This document shows positions 26,835 to 37,487 of a DNA stretch of 64,000 nucleotides, piece by piece. How positions within the stretch are numbered: position 1 is the stretch's first letter; each line of letters opens with the position of its first letter. The DNA comes from Mycobacterium sp. 1100029.7 (GTDB lineage: Bacteria; Actinomycetota; Actinomycetes; Mycobacteriales; Mycobacteriaceae), in the NCBI RefSeq assembly GCF_001665235.1, contig NZ_LZSC01000038.1:62001-126000 (forward strand). Direction: 5' to 3'. The notes beneath the pieces were generated by a model. The model was given only the letters and a program-made list of their open reading frames with translations, was not told where the DNA came from and searched no databases. A program made the position numbers and the translations under genes.

Positions 26835-27355
26835 AGTCGCCAAAAGCATTGCTGCGCATCTTGATCCACGGCCGCAGCGATGAACGGCCAAGCACCGCCG
26901 CGCGAATTGCCCTGCGATTGACCAGAATCGCGGTGCTCATCATCGCCGGCCTGGTTACCCTGCAGTCGGTGCTGCTGGTCGCCGGCGCCTGGCGCGACGA
27001 CCTGGCGATTCAGCACAACATGGGCGTGGCGCAGGCCGAAGTGCTCAGCGCCGGAGCGCGCCGGTCCACCATCGAATTCGTCACACCTGAACGGGTCACC
27101 TACCGGCCGGAGCTCGGCGTGCTATACCCGTCCGAATTAGCCACGGGCATGCGGATTTACGTCGAATACAACAAGAACGACCCCAACCTGGTGCGGGTGC
27201 AGCACCGCAACGCGGCGCTGGCGATAATTCCGGCGGGCTCGATCGCGGTGGTCAGCTGGCTTGTCGCCGTCGTTGCGCTGCTGGGCCTGGCGCTGGTAGA
27301 CAGGCGACTGGACCGTCACGACGCGGCAGATATTGTGGCCAGCAAAGATTCGTAA
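26831..27355 (+). CDS. two-helix membrane protein, DUF3592-type (Rv0556-like)
   Basis: The 174-residue protein has membrane helices at about residues 35-55 and 135-160, flanking a soluble middle ([57 protein letters not shown]) of the DUF3592 pattern. Start GTG 26831 overlaps the menD stop (GTGA). It matches Rv0556 in place and length. Function unknown; the coupling to menD suggests a membrane-linked role in the same pathway, but nothing in sequence shows it. Confidence 0.8.
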   Translation: MKSPKALLRILIHGRSDERPSTAARIALRLTRIAVLIIAGLVTLQSVLLVAGAWRDDLAIQHNMGVAQAEVLSAGARRSTIEFVTPERVTYRPELGVLYPSELATGMRIYVEYNKNDPNLVRVQHRNAALAIIPAGSIAVVSWLVAVVALLGLALVDRRLDRHDAADIVASKDS

Positions 27356-27432
27356 TCCGTTGAGCAGCAGATTTCGCGCCCCGTATGCCCGTCGGCAACC
27401 TTCACGACAGGCAGTGCTGACAATATGGTCTT

Positions 27433-28593
27433 GTGCGCGTTGCGATCGTCGCAGAATCTTTTCTGCCACATGTCAACGGTGTCAGTAATTCCGTCATTCG
27501 GGTGCTGGAGCATCTGCGCCGTACCGGCCACGAGGCTCTCGTCATCGCTCCGGACACCCCATCCGGTGAGCCTCCCGCCGAACGAATCCACGACGGCATC
27601 CGGGTGCACCGGGTGCCGTCGCGAATGTTTCCGAAGGTCACCACGCTTCCACTCGGGGTGCCCCGCCCGCGGCTACTGAAGGTGCTGCGGGGTTTTCAGC
27701 CCGATGTGATGCATCTCGCGTCGCCGGCGCTGCTGGGTTACGGCGGTGTGTTGGCGGCCCGACACCTCGGGGTGCCGACGGTGGCCGTCTACCAGACCGA
27801 CGTGCCGGGTTTCGCGGAGAGCTACGGCATCGGCATCACGACGAAAGCGGCCTGGGCGTGGTTCCGCCACCTGCACCGCCTTGCCGACCGGACCCTGGCG
27901 CCCTCCACGTCGACAATGGAATCTCTTGTCTCGCATAAATTTCCGCGAGTCCACCATTGGGCGCGCGGGGTCGACATCATGGGGTATGCGCCGTCGGCTC
28001 GGGATGAGGCGCTGCGCCAGCACTGGTCGCCGGACGGTAAGCCGATCGTCGGTTTCGTGGGCCGGCTGGCGCCGGAGAAGCACGTCGAACGGCTCGCCGG
28101 GCTGGCCGCCGCGGGCGACGTGCAAGTGGTCATCGTCGGCGACGGCGTCGATGAACGCAAACTTCAATCCACAATGCCCTCAGCAGTTTTCACCGGCGCG
28201 ATGTACGGCCCCGAACTCGCCGCGGCGTATGCCAGCATGGATGTCTTCGTGCACACCGGCGAGCATGAGACGTTCTGCCAGGTGGTGCAGGAAGCACTCG
28301 CGTCGGGATTGCCGGTGATTGCCCCCGACGCCGGCGGACCGCGTGATTTGGTCACACCGTGGCGCACCGGATTGTTGTTGGGAGTCAACGAGTTCGAGCA
28401 ACGGCTGCCCGACGCGGTGAACCATCTGCTGCAGGAGCGTCCGCGCTACTCGCAGGCCGCGCGAAAAAGCGTTCTGGCCCGCACCTGGCCGGCCATCTGC
28501 GACGAGCTGCTCGGCCACTACGCTGCCGTGCAGTCGCCGATCGCCAGGGCCCGGGCGCGTATCTCGCAGCGACGCTACGCCCAAGGCGAATGA
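27433..28593 (+). CDS. mgtA: GDP-mannose-dependent alpha-mannosyltransferase, MgtA
   Basis: This 386-residue GT-B/GT4 enzyme begins [40 protein letters not shown] and has [34 protein letters not shown], the C-terminal E-x7-E nucleotide-sugar motif. MgtA (Rv0557, formerly PimB) adds mannose to a glucuronosyl-diacylglycerol glycolipid and helps make LM/LAM-like products at the membrane. Start GTG 27433; no strong Shine-Dalgarno is visible. It follows the DUF3592-type gene by 77 bp and converges with an SDR. Confidence 0.92.
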   Translation: MRVAIVAESFLPHVNGVSNSVIRVLEHLRRTGHEALVIAPDTPSGEPPAERIHDGIRVHRVPSRMFPKVTTLPLGVPRPRLLKVLRGFQPDVMHLASPALLGYGGVLAARHLGVPTVAVYQTDVPGFAESYGIGITTKAAWAWFRHLHRLADRTLAPSTSTMESLVSHKFPRVHHWARGVDIMGYAPSARDEALRQHWSPDGKPIVGFVGRLAPEKHVERLAGLAAAGDVQVVIVGDGVDERKLQSTMPSAVFTGAMYGPELAAAYASMDVFVHTGEHETFCQVVQEALASGLPVIAPDAGGPRDLVTPWRTGLLLGVNEFEQRLPDAVNHLLQERPRYSQAARKSVLARTWPAICDELLGHYAAVQSPIARARARISQRRYAQGE

Positions 28594-28603
28594 CGTTGCG
28601 CCG

Positions 28604-29428
28604 CTAGCCCTGCGCCAACTCGGCTACCGGCTGCCACTGTTCCCAGGTGCGCAACCGGTTCTCGTAGTCAGCCTTCGCGGTCTGCAGCGGCGAGGCGCCG
28701 AAGAACACCCGCAGCGGCGGCTCCTCGGCATCGACGACCTTCAACAGCGCGGCCGCCGACGCTTCGGGGTTTCCGGGGGATGCCCAGCGACGGCTGCGTT
28801 CGGCCGCCACAGCGGCACGGATGTCGTCGTAAGCCGACAGCTCCGCGGAGTGCTTGGCCGACGCGCCGGACCAGTCGGTGTCGAAACCGCCGGGTTCGAT
28901 CAGCGTGACGTGCACACCGAACGGCGCGACCTCCTGCGCCAACGCCTGCGAGAAGCCCTCAAGGGCCCACTTGGATGCGTGGTAGATGCCGACGAGGGGA
29001 AACGCCGTGATGCCGCCGATCGACGACACCTGGATGATGTGCCCGCTGCGCTGCTCGCGCAGATAGGGGAGTGCGGCCTGGGTGATCCACAGGGCGCCGA
29101 ACACGTTGGTCTCGATCTGATCGCGTGCGTCTTGCTCGGAGAGTTCTTCGACGAAGCCGAAGTGCCCGTAGCCGGCGTTGTTCACGACGATGTCCAACCG
29201 GCCGAAGTGATCGTGAGCCCGCTGCACCGCAGCGAAGTCCGCGTCGCGGTCGGTGACGTCCAGCTCGATGGGCAACAGTGCGTCGCCGAATTCGGCGGCC
29301 AAGTCGTCCAGCGAAGCGGTGTTGCGTGCGGTCGCGGCGACCTTGCCACCCCGCTGCAGCGCGGCAGTGGCCCACGCCCGTCCGAATCCACGTGATGTAC
29401 CGGTGATAAACCAAACTTTTTCGCTCAC
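28604..29428 (-). CDS. short-chain dehydrogenase/reductase inserted between mgtA and menG
   Basis: The 274-residue classical SDR has [14 protein letters not shown] (cofactor motif), NNAGYGHFG, the Ser-containing [14 protein letters not shown] and catalytic YHASK. Cofactor preference cannot be fixed from sequence; an Arg in TARN, 36 residues in, favours NADP(H). Start GTG 29428, divergent from menG by about 70 bp. H37Rv has no gene between mgtA and menG, so this is an insertion or a loss in M. tuberculosis. Substrate unknown. Confidence 0.85.
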   Translation of the reverse strand: MSEKVWFITGTSRGFGRAWATAALQRGGKVAATARNTASLDDLAAEFGDALLPIELDVTDRDADFAAVQRAHDHFGRLDIVVNNAGYGHFGFVEELSEQDARDQIETNVFGALWITQAALPYLREQRSGHIIQVSSIGGITAFPLVGIYHASKWALEGFSQALAQEVAPFGVHVTLIEPGGFDTDWSGASAKHSAELSAYDDIRAAVAAERSRRWASPGNPEASAAALLKVVDAEEPPLRVFFGASPLQTAKADYENRLRTWEQWQPVAELAQG

Positions 29429-29486
29429 GCCGTTGTGTAACGCATTCGTCGGCCCACCATTCCCGAGACGGCCGAATCGGGCCGGG

Positions 29487-29499
29487 TAGCGTCTGTGTG
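29487..29499 (+). promoter_or_regulatory. candidate leaderless -10 box of menG
   Basis: TAGCGT (29487-29492) fits TANNNT and lies seven bases before the GTG at 29500. No Shine-Dalgarno precedes this start, which supports leaderless transcription and favours GTG 29500 over GTG 29497. Confidence 0.45.
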
Positions 29500-30192
29500 G
29501 TGAGTCGCGCGGCCTTGGACAAAGATCCCCGGGAGGTCGCGTCGATGTTCGACGGCGTCGCCCGTCGCTATGACCTGACCAATACCGTGCTCTCGCTGGG
29601 GCAGGACCGGTATTGGCGGCGAGCTACCCGCTCGGCGCTGCGGATCAAGCCGGGCCACAAGGTGTTGGACCTGGCCGCGGGCACCGCAGTGTCCACGGTG
29701 GAGCTGAAGAAATCCGGGGCGTGGTGCGTGGCGGCCGATTTTTCGGTCGGGATGCTGGCCGCGGGCGGTGCCCGCAACGTGCCCAAGGTCGCCGGTGACG
29801 CCACCAAGCTGCCCTTCGACGACGGCGTATTCGATGCTGTCACAATCAGTTTCGGCCTGCGCAATGTGGCCGACCCGCTGGCGGGGCTGCGGGAGATGGC
29901 CCGCGTCACCCGGCCCGGTGGCCGGCTGGTGGTGTGCGAGTTCTCCACGCCCACCAATGCGCTGTTCGCGACCGTCTACAAGGAATATCTGATGCGGACG
30001 CTGCCGCGGGTGGCGCAGACCGTTTCGAGCAACCCCGACGCCTACGTTTATCTCGCCGAGTCGATCAGGGCGTGGCCGGACCAAGCCCAGCTGGCCGCCC
30101 AGCTGACCCAGGCGGGCTGGTCGGGTGTGCGGTGGCGCAATTTGACCGGCGGCATTGTGGCCCTACATGCGGGCCACAAGCCGCTGCGGTGA
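29500..30192 (+). CDS. menG: demethylmenaquinone methyltransferase, MenG (UbiE)
   Basis: MenG methylates demethylmenaquinone using SAM, the last ring step. The 230-residue protein has [33 protein letters not shown], typical of UbiE/MenG, the SAM loop [15 protein letters not shown], and [38 protein letters not shown]. Length is close to Rv0558 (234). The GTG at 29497 is an alternative start adding one residue. It converges with the DUF732-type gene, with four bases between stops. Confidence 0.94.
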   Translation: MSRAALDKDPREVASMFDGVARRYDLTNTVLSLGQDRYWRRATRSALRIKPGHKVLDLAAGTAVSTVELKKSGAWCVAADFSVGMLAAGGARNVPKVAGDATKLPFDDGVFDAVTISFGLRNVADPLAGLREMARVTRPGGRLVVCEFSTPTNALFATVYKEYLMRTLPRVAQTVSSNPDAYVYLAESIRAWPDQAQLAAQLTQAGWSGVRWRNLTGGIVALHAGHKPLR

Positions 30193-30196
30193 CTGT

Positions 30197-30607
30197 CTAC
30201 TGGGGCGGGTGAGCGCCGGCGGCCTGCACCACACCGACCTGGTCAGGGCAGTAGTGGTCGACGGCCGCGCCGAGGAACTGGAACGCCTGGCCCTGGCTGG
30301 TGCCGCGGGGCAGGTTGTGCTGGATGAAGTTCGCCGACTGGTACGCGTCGTGGTCCACACCCCGGCCCAGCCGGTCGCAGGCGATCTTGCCGAGCCACGC
30401 GAGCTGGTCCTGCGGCTGGTAGATCCCGAAGCCGTTGACCGTTTGCTTGAACGGAGCGTCGTAGTCGCTGGGCGGCGACGGCGTCCGCAGCGGCGTCGGA
30501 GCCGGCGGCGGCAGCGGCGGCGTCGTCGGGTCGGCCAGTGCTGGTGTGCCCAGCGAAATGGCGGCCGCCGCGACGGCGACGCCAGCAAGCAGCGTGGTAC
30601 CCCTCAT
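30197..30607 (-). CDS. secreted DUF732-type protein (Rv0559c-like)
   Basis: The 136-residue protein starts with MRGTTLLAGVAVAAAAISLGTPALADP, a Sec signal peptide likely cleaved after ALA (about residue 25). A Pro/Thr-rich linker and a small domain with two cysteines follow (IACDRLGRGVDHDAYQSANFIQHNLP; VDHYCPDQ), the DUF732 pattern. It is probably exported and disulfide-bonded. I start at ATG 30607. It lies downstream of the salicylate-type methyltransferase gene and may be cotranscribed, as with Rv0559c-Rv0560c. Function unknown. Confidence 0.85.
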   Translation of the reverse strand: MRGTTLLAGVAVAAAAISLGTPALADPTTPPLPPPAPTPLRTPSPPSDYDAPFKQTVNGFGIYQPQDQLAWLGKIACDRLGRGVDHDAYQSANFIQHNLPRGTSQGQAFQFLGAAVDHYCPDQVGVVQAAGAHPPQ

Positions 30608-30651
30608 TAGCCGGACTATACACCTCGATAACGGCTCGGTCTCGCCGATGA

Positions 30652-31410
<759 letters not shown>

Positions 31411-32643
31411 TCAGTTGAACGGTGTCCGGCGATCCAGCAACCGCGACAGACGTCCGCCGCCGCGCCAGGCCCGCGCGACCCAGTCGGCGTCCTCGTCGGT
31501 GACGAGGTTGGCCATCACCCGCACTGCGATCGTCATCAGCGCGGGAGACCGCATCGCGATGGGGCCCGTCGCCGGCAAGAACCGCTGGAAGGTCAGCAGC
31601 AGCGCCAGCCGGCGCGCCACCGAAAAGCCCCGGCCGTAGTGGTTCTGCAGCAGCGACGGCCACAGCTTCGACACGTCGTCGACGTCCAAGAGCTCGGCGG
31701 CCAGCCGGCCCGTCTCCAGCCCGTAGTCGATGCCTTCGCCGTTGAGCGGGTTCACGCAGGCCGCGGCGTCGCCGATCAGCATCCAGTTCGGCCCGGCCAC
31801 TCTCGATACCGCACCGCCCATCGGCAGCAGCGCCGACGAGATGGCCCGTGGCTCACCGGTGAAGCCCCACTCTTCGCGGCGTAGGTCGGTGTAATAGGAG
31901 ATCAGCGGTCGAAGCGAGAGGTCGGCCGGTCGCTTGGACGTCGAGAGCGCGCCGACGCCGATGTTCACCTCGCCGTTGCCCAGCGGGAAGATCCAGCCGT
32001 ACCCGGGCAGCACCGCGCCGTCGGGAGAGCGCAGCTCCAGATGCGATGTCAGCCAAGGATCTTCGCTGCGAGCGGTGGTCAGATACCCGCGGGCGGCGAC
32101 GCCGTACACGGTCTCCTGATGCCAGCGCCGGCCCAGTTTGCGGCCCAGCGTCGAGCGGGCCCCGTCGGCGACGATCAGCCGGCGACAGTGCACCTCGGTG
32201 CCGTCGGCGAGTTGAACCGACGTCACGTGCCGCGACGAGTCGTGGTGCACACCAATAGCTTTGGTGCCCAGCAGCATGCGTGCGCCGGACTCTTCGGCGA
32301 CCTTGCGGATCCGGTCGTCCAGCTCCAGGCGGGCCACCGCGCTGCCGGTCGAGGGAAACGACGGACCGGGCCAGTCGACTTCCAGCTCGCCGCCGAACCC
32401 GCTCATCCGCAAGCCTCGATGCCGGATGCGGGTGTCCAGCCAGTCACCGAGCCCGAGCCGCTCGAGTTCGGCGACCGCGCGCGGGGTCAGCCCGTCGCCG
32501 CAGGGTTTGTCCCGGGGAAAGCCGGCCGAGTCGATGACCAGGACGTCGCGGCCGGCCCGGGCCGCCCAGGCCGCCGCCGCCGAACCGGCGGGTCCGGCGC
32601 CCACGACCACCACGTCGGCCCCCACACCAAGCCTGGTCTCCAC
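31411..32643 (-). CDS. menJ: menaquinone reductase, MenJ (geranylgeranyl-reductase family)
   Basis: MenJ saturates one double bond of the menaquinone side chain at the membrane. The 410-residue FAD protein has the dinucleotide motif DVVVVGAGPAGSAAAAWAARAG, the FPRDKPCGDGLTPRAV motif of the geranylgeranyl-reductase family and a late GDAAACVNPLNGEGIDYGLETGRLAAE FAD motif. The protein closely resembles Rv0561c in length and motifs. Start GTG 32643 (GTG 32649 is possible). It is divergent from grcC1, with only 21 bases between starts. Confidence 0.94.
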   Translation of the reverse strand: METRLGVGADVVVVGAGPAGSAAAAWAARAGRDVLVIDSAGFPRDKPCGDGLTPRAVAELERLGLGDWLDTRIRHRGLRMSGFGGELEVDWPGPSFPSTGSAVARLELDDRIRKVAEESGARMLLGTKAIGVHHDSSRHVTSVQLADGTEVHCRRLIVADGARSTLGRKLGRRWHQETVYGVAARGYLTTARSEDPWLTSHLELRSPDGAVLPGYGWIFPLGNGEVNIGVGALSTSKRPADLSLRPLISYYTDLRREEWGFTGEPRAISSALLPMGGAVSRVAGPNWMLIGDAAACVNPLNGEGIDYGLETGRLAAELLDVDDVSKLWPSLLQNHYGRGFSVARRLALLLTFQRFLPATGPIAMRSPALMTIAVRVMANLVTDEDADWVARAWRGGGRLSRLLDRRTPFN

Positions 32644-32652
32644 GCCCACCAG

Positions 32653-32664
32653 TATGTTGGTCGC
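32653..32664 (+). promoter_or_regulatory. candidate leaderless -10 box of grcC1
   Basis: TATGTT (32653-32658) fits TANNNT and ends six bases before the GTG at 32665, consistent with a leaderless grcC1 transcript. The box overlaps the divergent menJ start region, so the two promoters must be nearly superposed. Confidence 0.4.
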
Positions 32665-33711
32665 GTGAGTACTCCGGCGAATATGGGTGGTCGGGTAACG
32701 ACTCCCGCGACGGTGGTGGCGGGCATCGACTTCGGCGACGCCGCGTTCGCCACGACGGTGCGTGACGGCGTCGCGAAGATCGAGCAGCTCATGGACACCG
32801 AGCTGCGCAGCGCGGACGAGATCATGACCGATTCGCTGACGCACCTGTTCAAAGCCGGCGGCAAGCGGTTCCGGCCGCTGTTCACGGTGCTGTCCGCGCA
32901 GCTCGGGCCCAACCCGGACGCCCCGGACGTGACGATCGCCGGCGCGGTCATCGAGCTGGTGCACCTGGCCACGCTGTATCACGACGACGTGATGGACGAG
33001 GCGGAGGTGCGCCGCGGGGCCCAGACCGCCAATGTGCGCTGGAGCAACAACGTCGCGATCCTGGCCGGTGACTACCTCTTTGCGACGGCGTCGCGGTTGG
33101 TGTCGCGGCTGGGCCCGGATGCGGTGCGGCTGATCGCCGAGACGTTCGCTCAGCTGGTGACGGGCCAGATGCGCGAGACCCGCGGCCTGGACAAGGGCGC
33201 TCCGGGCGCGGATCCGATCGAGCACTATCTGAAGGTCGTGTACGAGAAGACGGCGTGCCTGATCGCGGCGGCCGGCGAGTTCGGGGCGATGTTCTCCGGT
33301 GCCGACGCCGAGCAGGTCGCCCGGCTGAGCCGGCTCGGCGGGATCGTGGGCACCGCCTTCCAGATCTCCGACGACATCATCGACATCGACAGCGACTCGC
33401 ACGAGTCGGGCAAGCTGCCCGGCACCGACATCCGCGAGGGTGTGCACACCCTGCCGATGGTGTACGCCCTGCAACAGCCGGGCCCGGACGGCGATCGGCT
33501 GCGTGAGCTGCTCGCCGGGCCCGTCGAGGACGACGACGCGGTGGCCGAGGCGCTGCGGCTGTTACGCGCGTCGCCGGGCATGGCGCAGGCCAAGGAGTTC
33601 CTGGCGCAGTACGCCGCGAAGGCCCGCGACGAGCTGGGGCTCTTGCCGGACGTCCCGGGCCGCTACGCGCTGCAGACGCTGGTCGATTACACGATCAGCC
33701 GGCACGGATAG
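32665..33711 (+). CDS. grcC1: polyprenyl diphosphate synthase, GrcC1
   Basis: The 348-residue all-alpha trans-prenyltransferase has the first Asp-rich motif in [15 protein letters not shown] and the second in [19 protein letters not shown] is the conserved IPP-binding segment. It elongates allylic diphosphates with IPP, probably for quinone side chains (beside menJ and menG). ATG 32683 is an alternative start nearer the H37Rv length (335), but the -10 box favours GTG 32665. The product chain length cannot be read from sequence. Confidence 0.9.
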   Translation: MSTPANMGGRVTTPATVVAGIDFGDAAFATTVRDGVAKIEQLMDTELRSADEIMTDSLTHLFKAGGKRFRPLFTVLSAQLGPNPDAPDVTIAGAVIELVHLATLYHDDVMDEAEVRRGAQTANVRWSNNVAILAGDYLFATASRLVSRLGPDAVRLIAETFAQLVTGQMRETRGLDKGAPGADPIEHYLKVVYEKTACLIAAAGEFGAMFSGADAEQVARLSRLGGIVGTAFQISDDIIDIDSDSHESGKLPGTDIREGVHTLPMVYALQQPGPDGDRLRELLAGPVEDDDAVAEALRLLRASPGMAQAKEFLAQYAAKARDELGLLPDVPGRYALQTLVDYTISRHG

Positions 33712-33749
33712 CGGGTCGTGGAACCCGGAGGGCCATGCCGGGCGTTCAA

Positions 33750-33763
33750 TTGACAGTAGTCAA
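33750..33763 (+). promoter_or_regulatory. TTGAC-N4-GTCAA dyad upstream of htpX
   Basis: A perfect inverted repeat TTGAC-AGTA-GTCAA lies 36 bases before the htpX ATG. It includes TTGACA, a -35 match, but no good -10 follows at 16-18 bases. It may be a regulator site rather than a promoter element. Confidence 0.35.
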
Positions 33764-33799
33764 GCAATGGACGAGTTCTTTCTCAACGAGAGGACACCG

Positions 33800-34660
33800 A
33801 TGACCTGGCATCCGCACGCCAACAAACTGAAGACCTTCCTGCTGTTGGCCGGTATGTCCGCGATGATCGTGTTCGTGGGTTCGCTGTTCGGCAGGACGGC
33901 GATGTTCTTGGCGTTGATGTTCGCCATCGGCATGAACGTCTACACCTACTACAACAGCGACAAACTGGCGCTGCGGGCGATGCACGCGCAGCCGGTCTCC
34001 GAGCTGCAGGCGCCCGTGATCTACCGGATCGTGCGCGAGCTGGCCACCGCCGCGCACCAGCCGATGCCCCGGCTGTACATCAGCGACACCAACGCCCCCA
34101 ATGCGTTCGCCACCGGCCGCAACCCGCGCAACGCGGCGGTCTGCTGCACCACCGGCATTTTGGACATCCTCAACGAGCGCGAGCTGCGCGCGGTGTTGGG
34201 GCACGAGTTGTCCCACGTCTACAACCGCGACATCCTGATCTCGTGTGTGGCCGGTGCGCTGGCGGGCGTGATCACCGCGCTGGCCAACATGGCGATGTGG
34301 GCCGGCATGTTCGGCGGCAACCGCGATGGCGAGAATCCCTTTGCGCTGCTGCTGGTTTCGCTGCTCGGCCCGATCGCGGCCACAGTCGTCAAGCTGGCCG
34401 TGTCGCGATCCCGGGAATACCAGGCCGACGAGTCCGGCGCGGTGCTGACCGGTGACCCGCTGGCGTTGGCGTCGGCCCTGCGCAAGATCTCCGGCGGGGT
34501 GCAGGCGGCGCCGCTGCCGCCGGAACCGCGGCTGGCCAGCCAGGCGCACCTGATGATCGCCAACCCGTTCCGCGCCGGCGAGCGTATCGGTTCGCTGTTT
34601 TCGACACACCCCCCGATCGAGGACCGCATCCGCCGTCTGGAAGAGATGGCGCGCGGTTAA
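33800..34660 (+). CDS. htpX: membrane-bound zinc metalloprotease, HtpX
   Basis: HtpX degrades misfolded membrane proteins. The 286-residue length equals the H37Rv protein (Rv0563). Hydrophobic helices lie at about 12-30 and 36-50, the zinc motif HELSH ([11 protein letters not shown]) at about residue 135, and two more helices follow ([39 protein letters not shown]). The third zinc ligand is in [14 protein letters not shown] 33800 has GAGAGGA about five bases upstream. It converges with the glycerol-3-phosphate dehydrogenase gene. Confidence 0.95.
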   Translation: MTWHPHANKLKTFLLLAGMSAMIVFVGSLFGRTAMFLALMFAIGMNVYTYYNSDKLALRAMHAQPVSELQAPVIYRIVRELATAAHQPMPRLYISDTNAPNAFATGRNPRNAAVCCTTGILDILNERELRAVLGHELSHVYNRDILISCVAGALAGVITALANMAMWAGMFGGNRDGENPFALLLVSLLGPIAATVVKLAVSRSREYQADESGAVLTGDPLALASALRKISGGVQAAPLPPEPRLASQAHLMIANPFRAGERIGSLFSTHPPIEDRIRRLEEMARG

Positions 34661-34670
34661 GACTGCGCGA

Positions 34671-34739
34671 GTGCGCTCAGAGCTTTCAGTGTGCGCTCAC
34701 GGTGGGCTGGTTCGGCGTGTCGCCGCTCTGAGCGCACAC
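34671..34739. terminator. alternative-hairpin cluster between convergent htpX and gpsA
   Basis: The right arm CTCTGAGCGCACAC (34726-34739) can pair with either of two left arms: GTGCGCTCAGAG at 34671-34682 (twelve bases, perfect) or GTGTGCGCTCA at 34689-34699 (eleven bases, perfect). It sits between convergent stops at 34660 and 34800, as expected of a bidirectional terminator. It contains the same GTGTGCG core as the elements at 1938 and 19780. Confidence 0.55.
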
Positions 34740-34799
34740 GCGGGGCCGGCAACGCACACTCCGCGGCCGCGGAATGCCCGGTAGCTTAAGGCTTTTCGA

Positions 34800-35825
34800 C
34801 TAGAACCCGGAGCCGTGGACCTCGTGTCCGGGGACCTCGGCGATCAGACCGCTGTAGGCCTGCTCGACCGACGAGTCGTGGTTGATCACCGAGTCGACCT
34901 CCCGGGCGATCGGCATGCTCAGCCCGAACTCGTTGGCGAATTCCATGATCACGCTCGCGGCCTTGACGCCCTCGGCGACCTGGTTCATCGACGCGATGAT
35001 CTCGTCGATCGGCTTACCCGCACCGAGTTGTTCACCGACGTGCCGGTTGCGGCTGCGCTGGCTGGTACAGGTGACGATCAGATCGCCCAGGCCGGCCAAC
35101 CCGGGGAAGGTTTCAGGGTTCCCGCCCAATGCGACGCCCAGCTTCGTCATCTCGCGCAGCGCCCGGGCGATCACCAGTGCGCGGGTGTTCTCGCCGATGC
35201 CCAGCGAGTAGCCCATCCCGACGGCGATCGCGTACACGTTCTTCAGTGCGCCGGCCATCTCGACCCCGACCACATCGTCGGTCGTGTAGACGCGGAATCG
35301 CCTGGTACGGAATAGACCTGACAGCCGAGTGGCCAGATGCTGGTCGGGCATCGCCAACACGGCCGCGGCCGCATAGCCCTCGCCGACCTCACGCGCGATG
35401 TTCGGCCCGGCCAGGATGCCGGCCGGATGGCCCGGCAACACTTCCTCGATGATCTGCGACATCCGCATGTTGGTGCCCTGCTCGAGGCCCTTGACCAGTG
35501 ACACCACCGGAACCCACGGCCGTAGCTCCTTGCCCAATTCGGTGAGCACGCCGCGGAATCCGTGCGAGGGCACTCCCATCACGACGACGTCGGCGCAGTT
35601 GGCGGCCTCGGCGAAGTCGGTGGTCGCGCTCAGCGTCTCACTCAGTTCGACGTCGTTGCCGAGGTAGCGCGTATTGCGGTGTTTCTCGTTGATGTCGTTG
35701 GCGGTCTCGTCGGAGCGCACCCATTGCAACGTCGGACCTCGGCGCGCGCAGATCGACGCCACGGTGGTTCCCCAGGAACCACCTCCAAGGACAACGACTT
35801 TGGGTTCACGCTTCTCGGCTGCCAT
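34800..35825 (-). CDS. gpsA: NAD(P)-dependent glycerol-3-phosphate dehydrogenase
   Basis: GpsA (GpdA1 in H37Rv, Rv0564c) reduces dihydroxyacetone phosphate to sn-glycerol-3-phosphate for phospholipids. The 341-residue protein has VVVLGGGSWGTTVA (cofactor), SLVKGLEQGTNMRMSQ with the catalytic Lys region, AGPNIAREVG, GALKNVYAIAVGMG with the second Lys and GLGDLIVTCTSQRSRN. I take ATG 35825, which gives the usual length; the extension to 35852 is unsupported. Confidence 0.95.
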   Translation of the reverse strand: MAAEKREPKVVVLGGGSWGTTVASICARRGPTLQWVRSDETANDINEKHRNTRYLGNDVELSETLSATTDFAEAANCADVVVMGVPSHGFRGVLTELGKELRPWVPVVSLVKGLEQGTNMRMSQIIEEVLPGHPAGILAGPNIAREVGEGYAAAAVLAMPDQHLATRLSGLFRTRRFRVYTTDDVVGVEMAGALKNVYAIAVGMGYSLGIGENTRALVIARALREMTKLGVALGGNPETFPGLAGLGDLIVTCTSQRSRNRHVGEQLGAGKPIDEIIASMNQVAEGVKAASVIMEFANEFGLSMPIAREVDSVINHDSSVEQAYSGLIAEVPGHEVHGSGF

Positions 35826-35891
35826 GACGTCAGCGTATTGCCGAAACCTCACATTTGATAGCAGTTCACAGTCCGAGTCGCCGGATCCGGC

Positions 35892-37403
35892 CTAGCCGGC
35901 CACCGGGGCCCGATCGGCCACCCGGCCGAACTCCATCGACTCTTCGATGCGGTCGAACCGGTAGTCCAGGGCGTCGGCCAGGTAATTCTGCCGGACATTC
36001 CACGGCCGCCTGGTGCCCGACTTGGGCAGCTGATGCGCCGAACGCTTGACGTAGCCGGCCGCGATGTCCCAGGACGGCTTCTCGGCCATCGGCTCGTTGC
36101 CCAGGTGCGGATAGGCATGGGTGTAGCCGTGAGAGGCCATGTGCGCCAGCAGTTTTGCGGTGGCACGAGCGGTGATGTCGGCCCGCAGTGTCCACGACGC
36201 ATTGGTGTAGCCCACACACCAGAACAGGTTGGGCACGTCTTCGAGCATGTGCGCCTTGTACACGAAACGCTCACGGTGATCGACCTTTTCGCCGTCCAGG
36301 CTGATCGCGGCCCCGCCTAGCGCCTGCAGTTGCAGGCCGGTAGCGGTGACGATGATGTCGGCGTCCAGATGGGTGCCGGATTTCAACGCGATGCCGGTGG
36401 CGTCGAAGTGGTCGATTTGATCGGTCACCACCTCGGCGCGGCCCCCGGTGATCGAGTCGTACAAGTCGGCGTCGGGGATCAGGCACATGCGTTGATCCCA
36501 CGGGTTGTAGCGCGGTTTGAAGTGGACGTCGACTGCGTACCCGTCGGGCAGGCTGTCGACGGCCTTGCGCCGCAACAACCACTTGATAGCACCCGGCAAC
36601 TTGCGCGACAAGAAGTAGAACACCGCCTCGGTCAAGGCGCTGTACATCCGGATTGCCAGGTGAGAAGCCTTGCGGGGCAACAGGAAACGCATGAATGCGG
36701 CGAACTTGCTGTACTTGGACGCCGAGATCAGATACGTCGGCGAGCGTTGCAGCATCGTCACTCTGGTGGCCCGGTCCGACAGCGAGGGAAGCAGCGTGAC
36801 CGCGGTGGCGCCGCTGCCGATCACCACGACCTTCTTGCCGGAGTAGTCCAGGTCCTCCGGCCAGTGCTGCGGATGCACGACGGTGCCGCCGAATCGTTCG
36901 ATGCCGGGGAATTCCGGCGTGTAGCCCTCGTCGTAGTTGTAGTAACCGGAGCCGAAGAACACGAACCGGCTGCGAAAGGTCATGGTGTCGTCGCCTCGGT
37001 CGACGGTGATCGTCCAGGTGTCGGTGGTCGAGTCCCAGTCCGCCGAGCGGACGTAGCTGTTGAACTTGATGTGCCGGTCGATGCCGTACTTGTGCGCCGT
37101 TGCGGTCAGGTACTCGCGGATGTGAGCACCGTCGGCCACGCCCTCTTTGCGCGTCCACGGCTCGAACGGAAACGACAGCGTGAAGATGCTGCTGTCGGAA
37201 CGCACACCCGGATAGCGGAACAGATCCCACGTCCCGCCGATCCGCGCACGACGCTCGAGAACCGCGTACGTCATATTCGGGTTGCGCTCGGCGATCCGGT
37301 AGGCCGCGCCGATGCCGGAAATTCCGGCACCGATGATGACGACGTCGAAGTAGCCGGCGTCGGCCGGTGGGCGGCCGGTGGTCTCCTGGGGAGTCACGGT
37401 CAT
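35892..37403 (-). CDS. flavin-containing Baeyer-Villiger-type monooxygenase (Rv0565c-like)
   Basis: The 503-residue FAD/NADPH protein has DVVIIGAGISGIGAAYRI (FAD), VVVIGSGATAVTLLPSL (NADPH) and the Baeyer-Villiger fingerprint FGGTVVHPQHWP (F-x-G-x3-H-x3-W-P). It would insert oxygen beside a ketone or oxidise a thioketone/heteroatom; related M. tuberculosis enzymes activate thiocarbamide drugs. Start ATG 37403, chosen over 37448. Rv0565c is 486 residues, similar. The substrate is not known. Confidence 0.9.
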   Translation of the reverse strand: MTVTPQETTGRPPADAGYFDVVIIGAGISGIGAAYRIAERNPNMTYAVLERRARIGGTWDLFRYPGVRSDSSIFTLSFPFEPWTRKEGVADGAHIREYLTATAHKYGIDRHIKFNSYVRSADWDSTTDTWTITVDRGDDTMTFRSRFVFFGSGYYNYDEGYTPEFPGIERFGGTVVHPQHWPEDLDYSGKKVVVIGSGATAVTLLPSLSDRATRVTMLQRSPTYLISASKYSKFAAFMRFLLPRKASHLAIRMYSALTEAVFYFLSRKLPGAIKWLLRRKAVDSLPDGYAVDVHFKPRYNPWDQRMCLIPDADLYDSITGGRAEVVTDQIDHFDATGIALKSGTHLDADIIVTATGLQLQALGGAAISLDGEKVDHRERFVYKAHMLEDVPNLFWCVGYTNASWTLRADITARATAKLLAHMASHGYTHAYPHLGNEPMAEKPSWDIAAGYVKRSAHQLPKSGTRRPWNVRQNYLADALDYRFDRIEESMEFGRVADRAPVAG

Positions 37404-37487
37404 CGTGAACCTCGCTTGGGGTGTTTGACTCGTCACTACATTAGGCACCGACCGGTTGGTGGGGCCAGCAAATCGGCACCCTGCGTG

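Noticed and set aside
27421..27433. Leaderless promoter for mgtA
   Set aside because: TATGGT lies only three bases before the GTG; the other choice, CAATAT, does not match TANNNT.
31411..33474. 687-residue minus-strand frame
   Set aside because: The C-terminal 410 residues are MenJ; the N-terminal part is antisense to grcC1.
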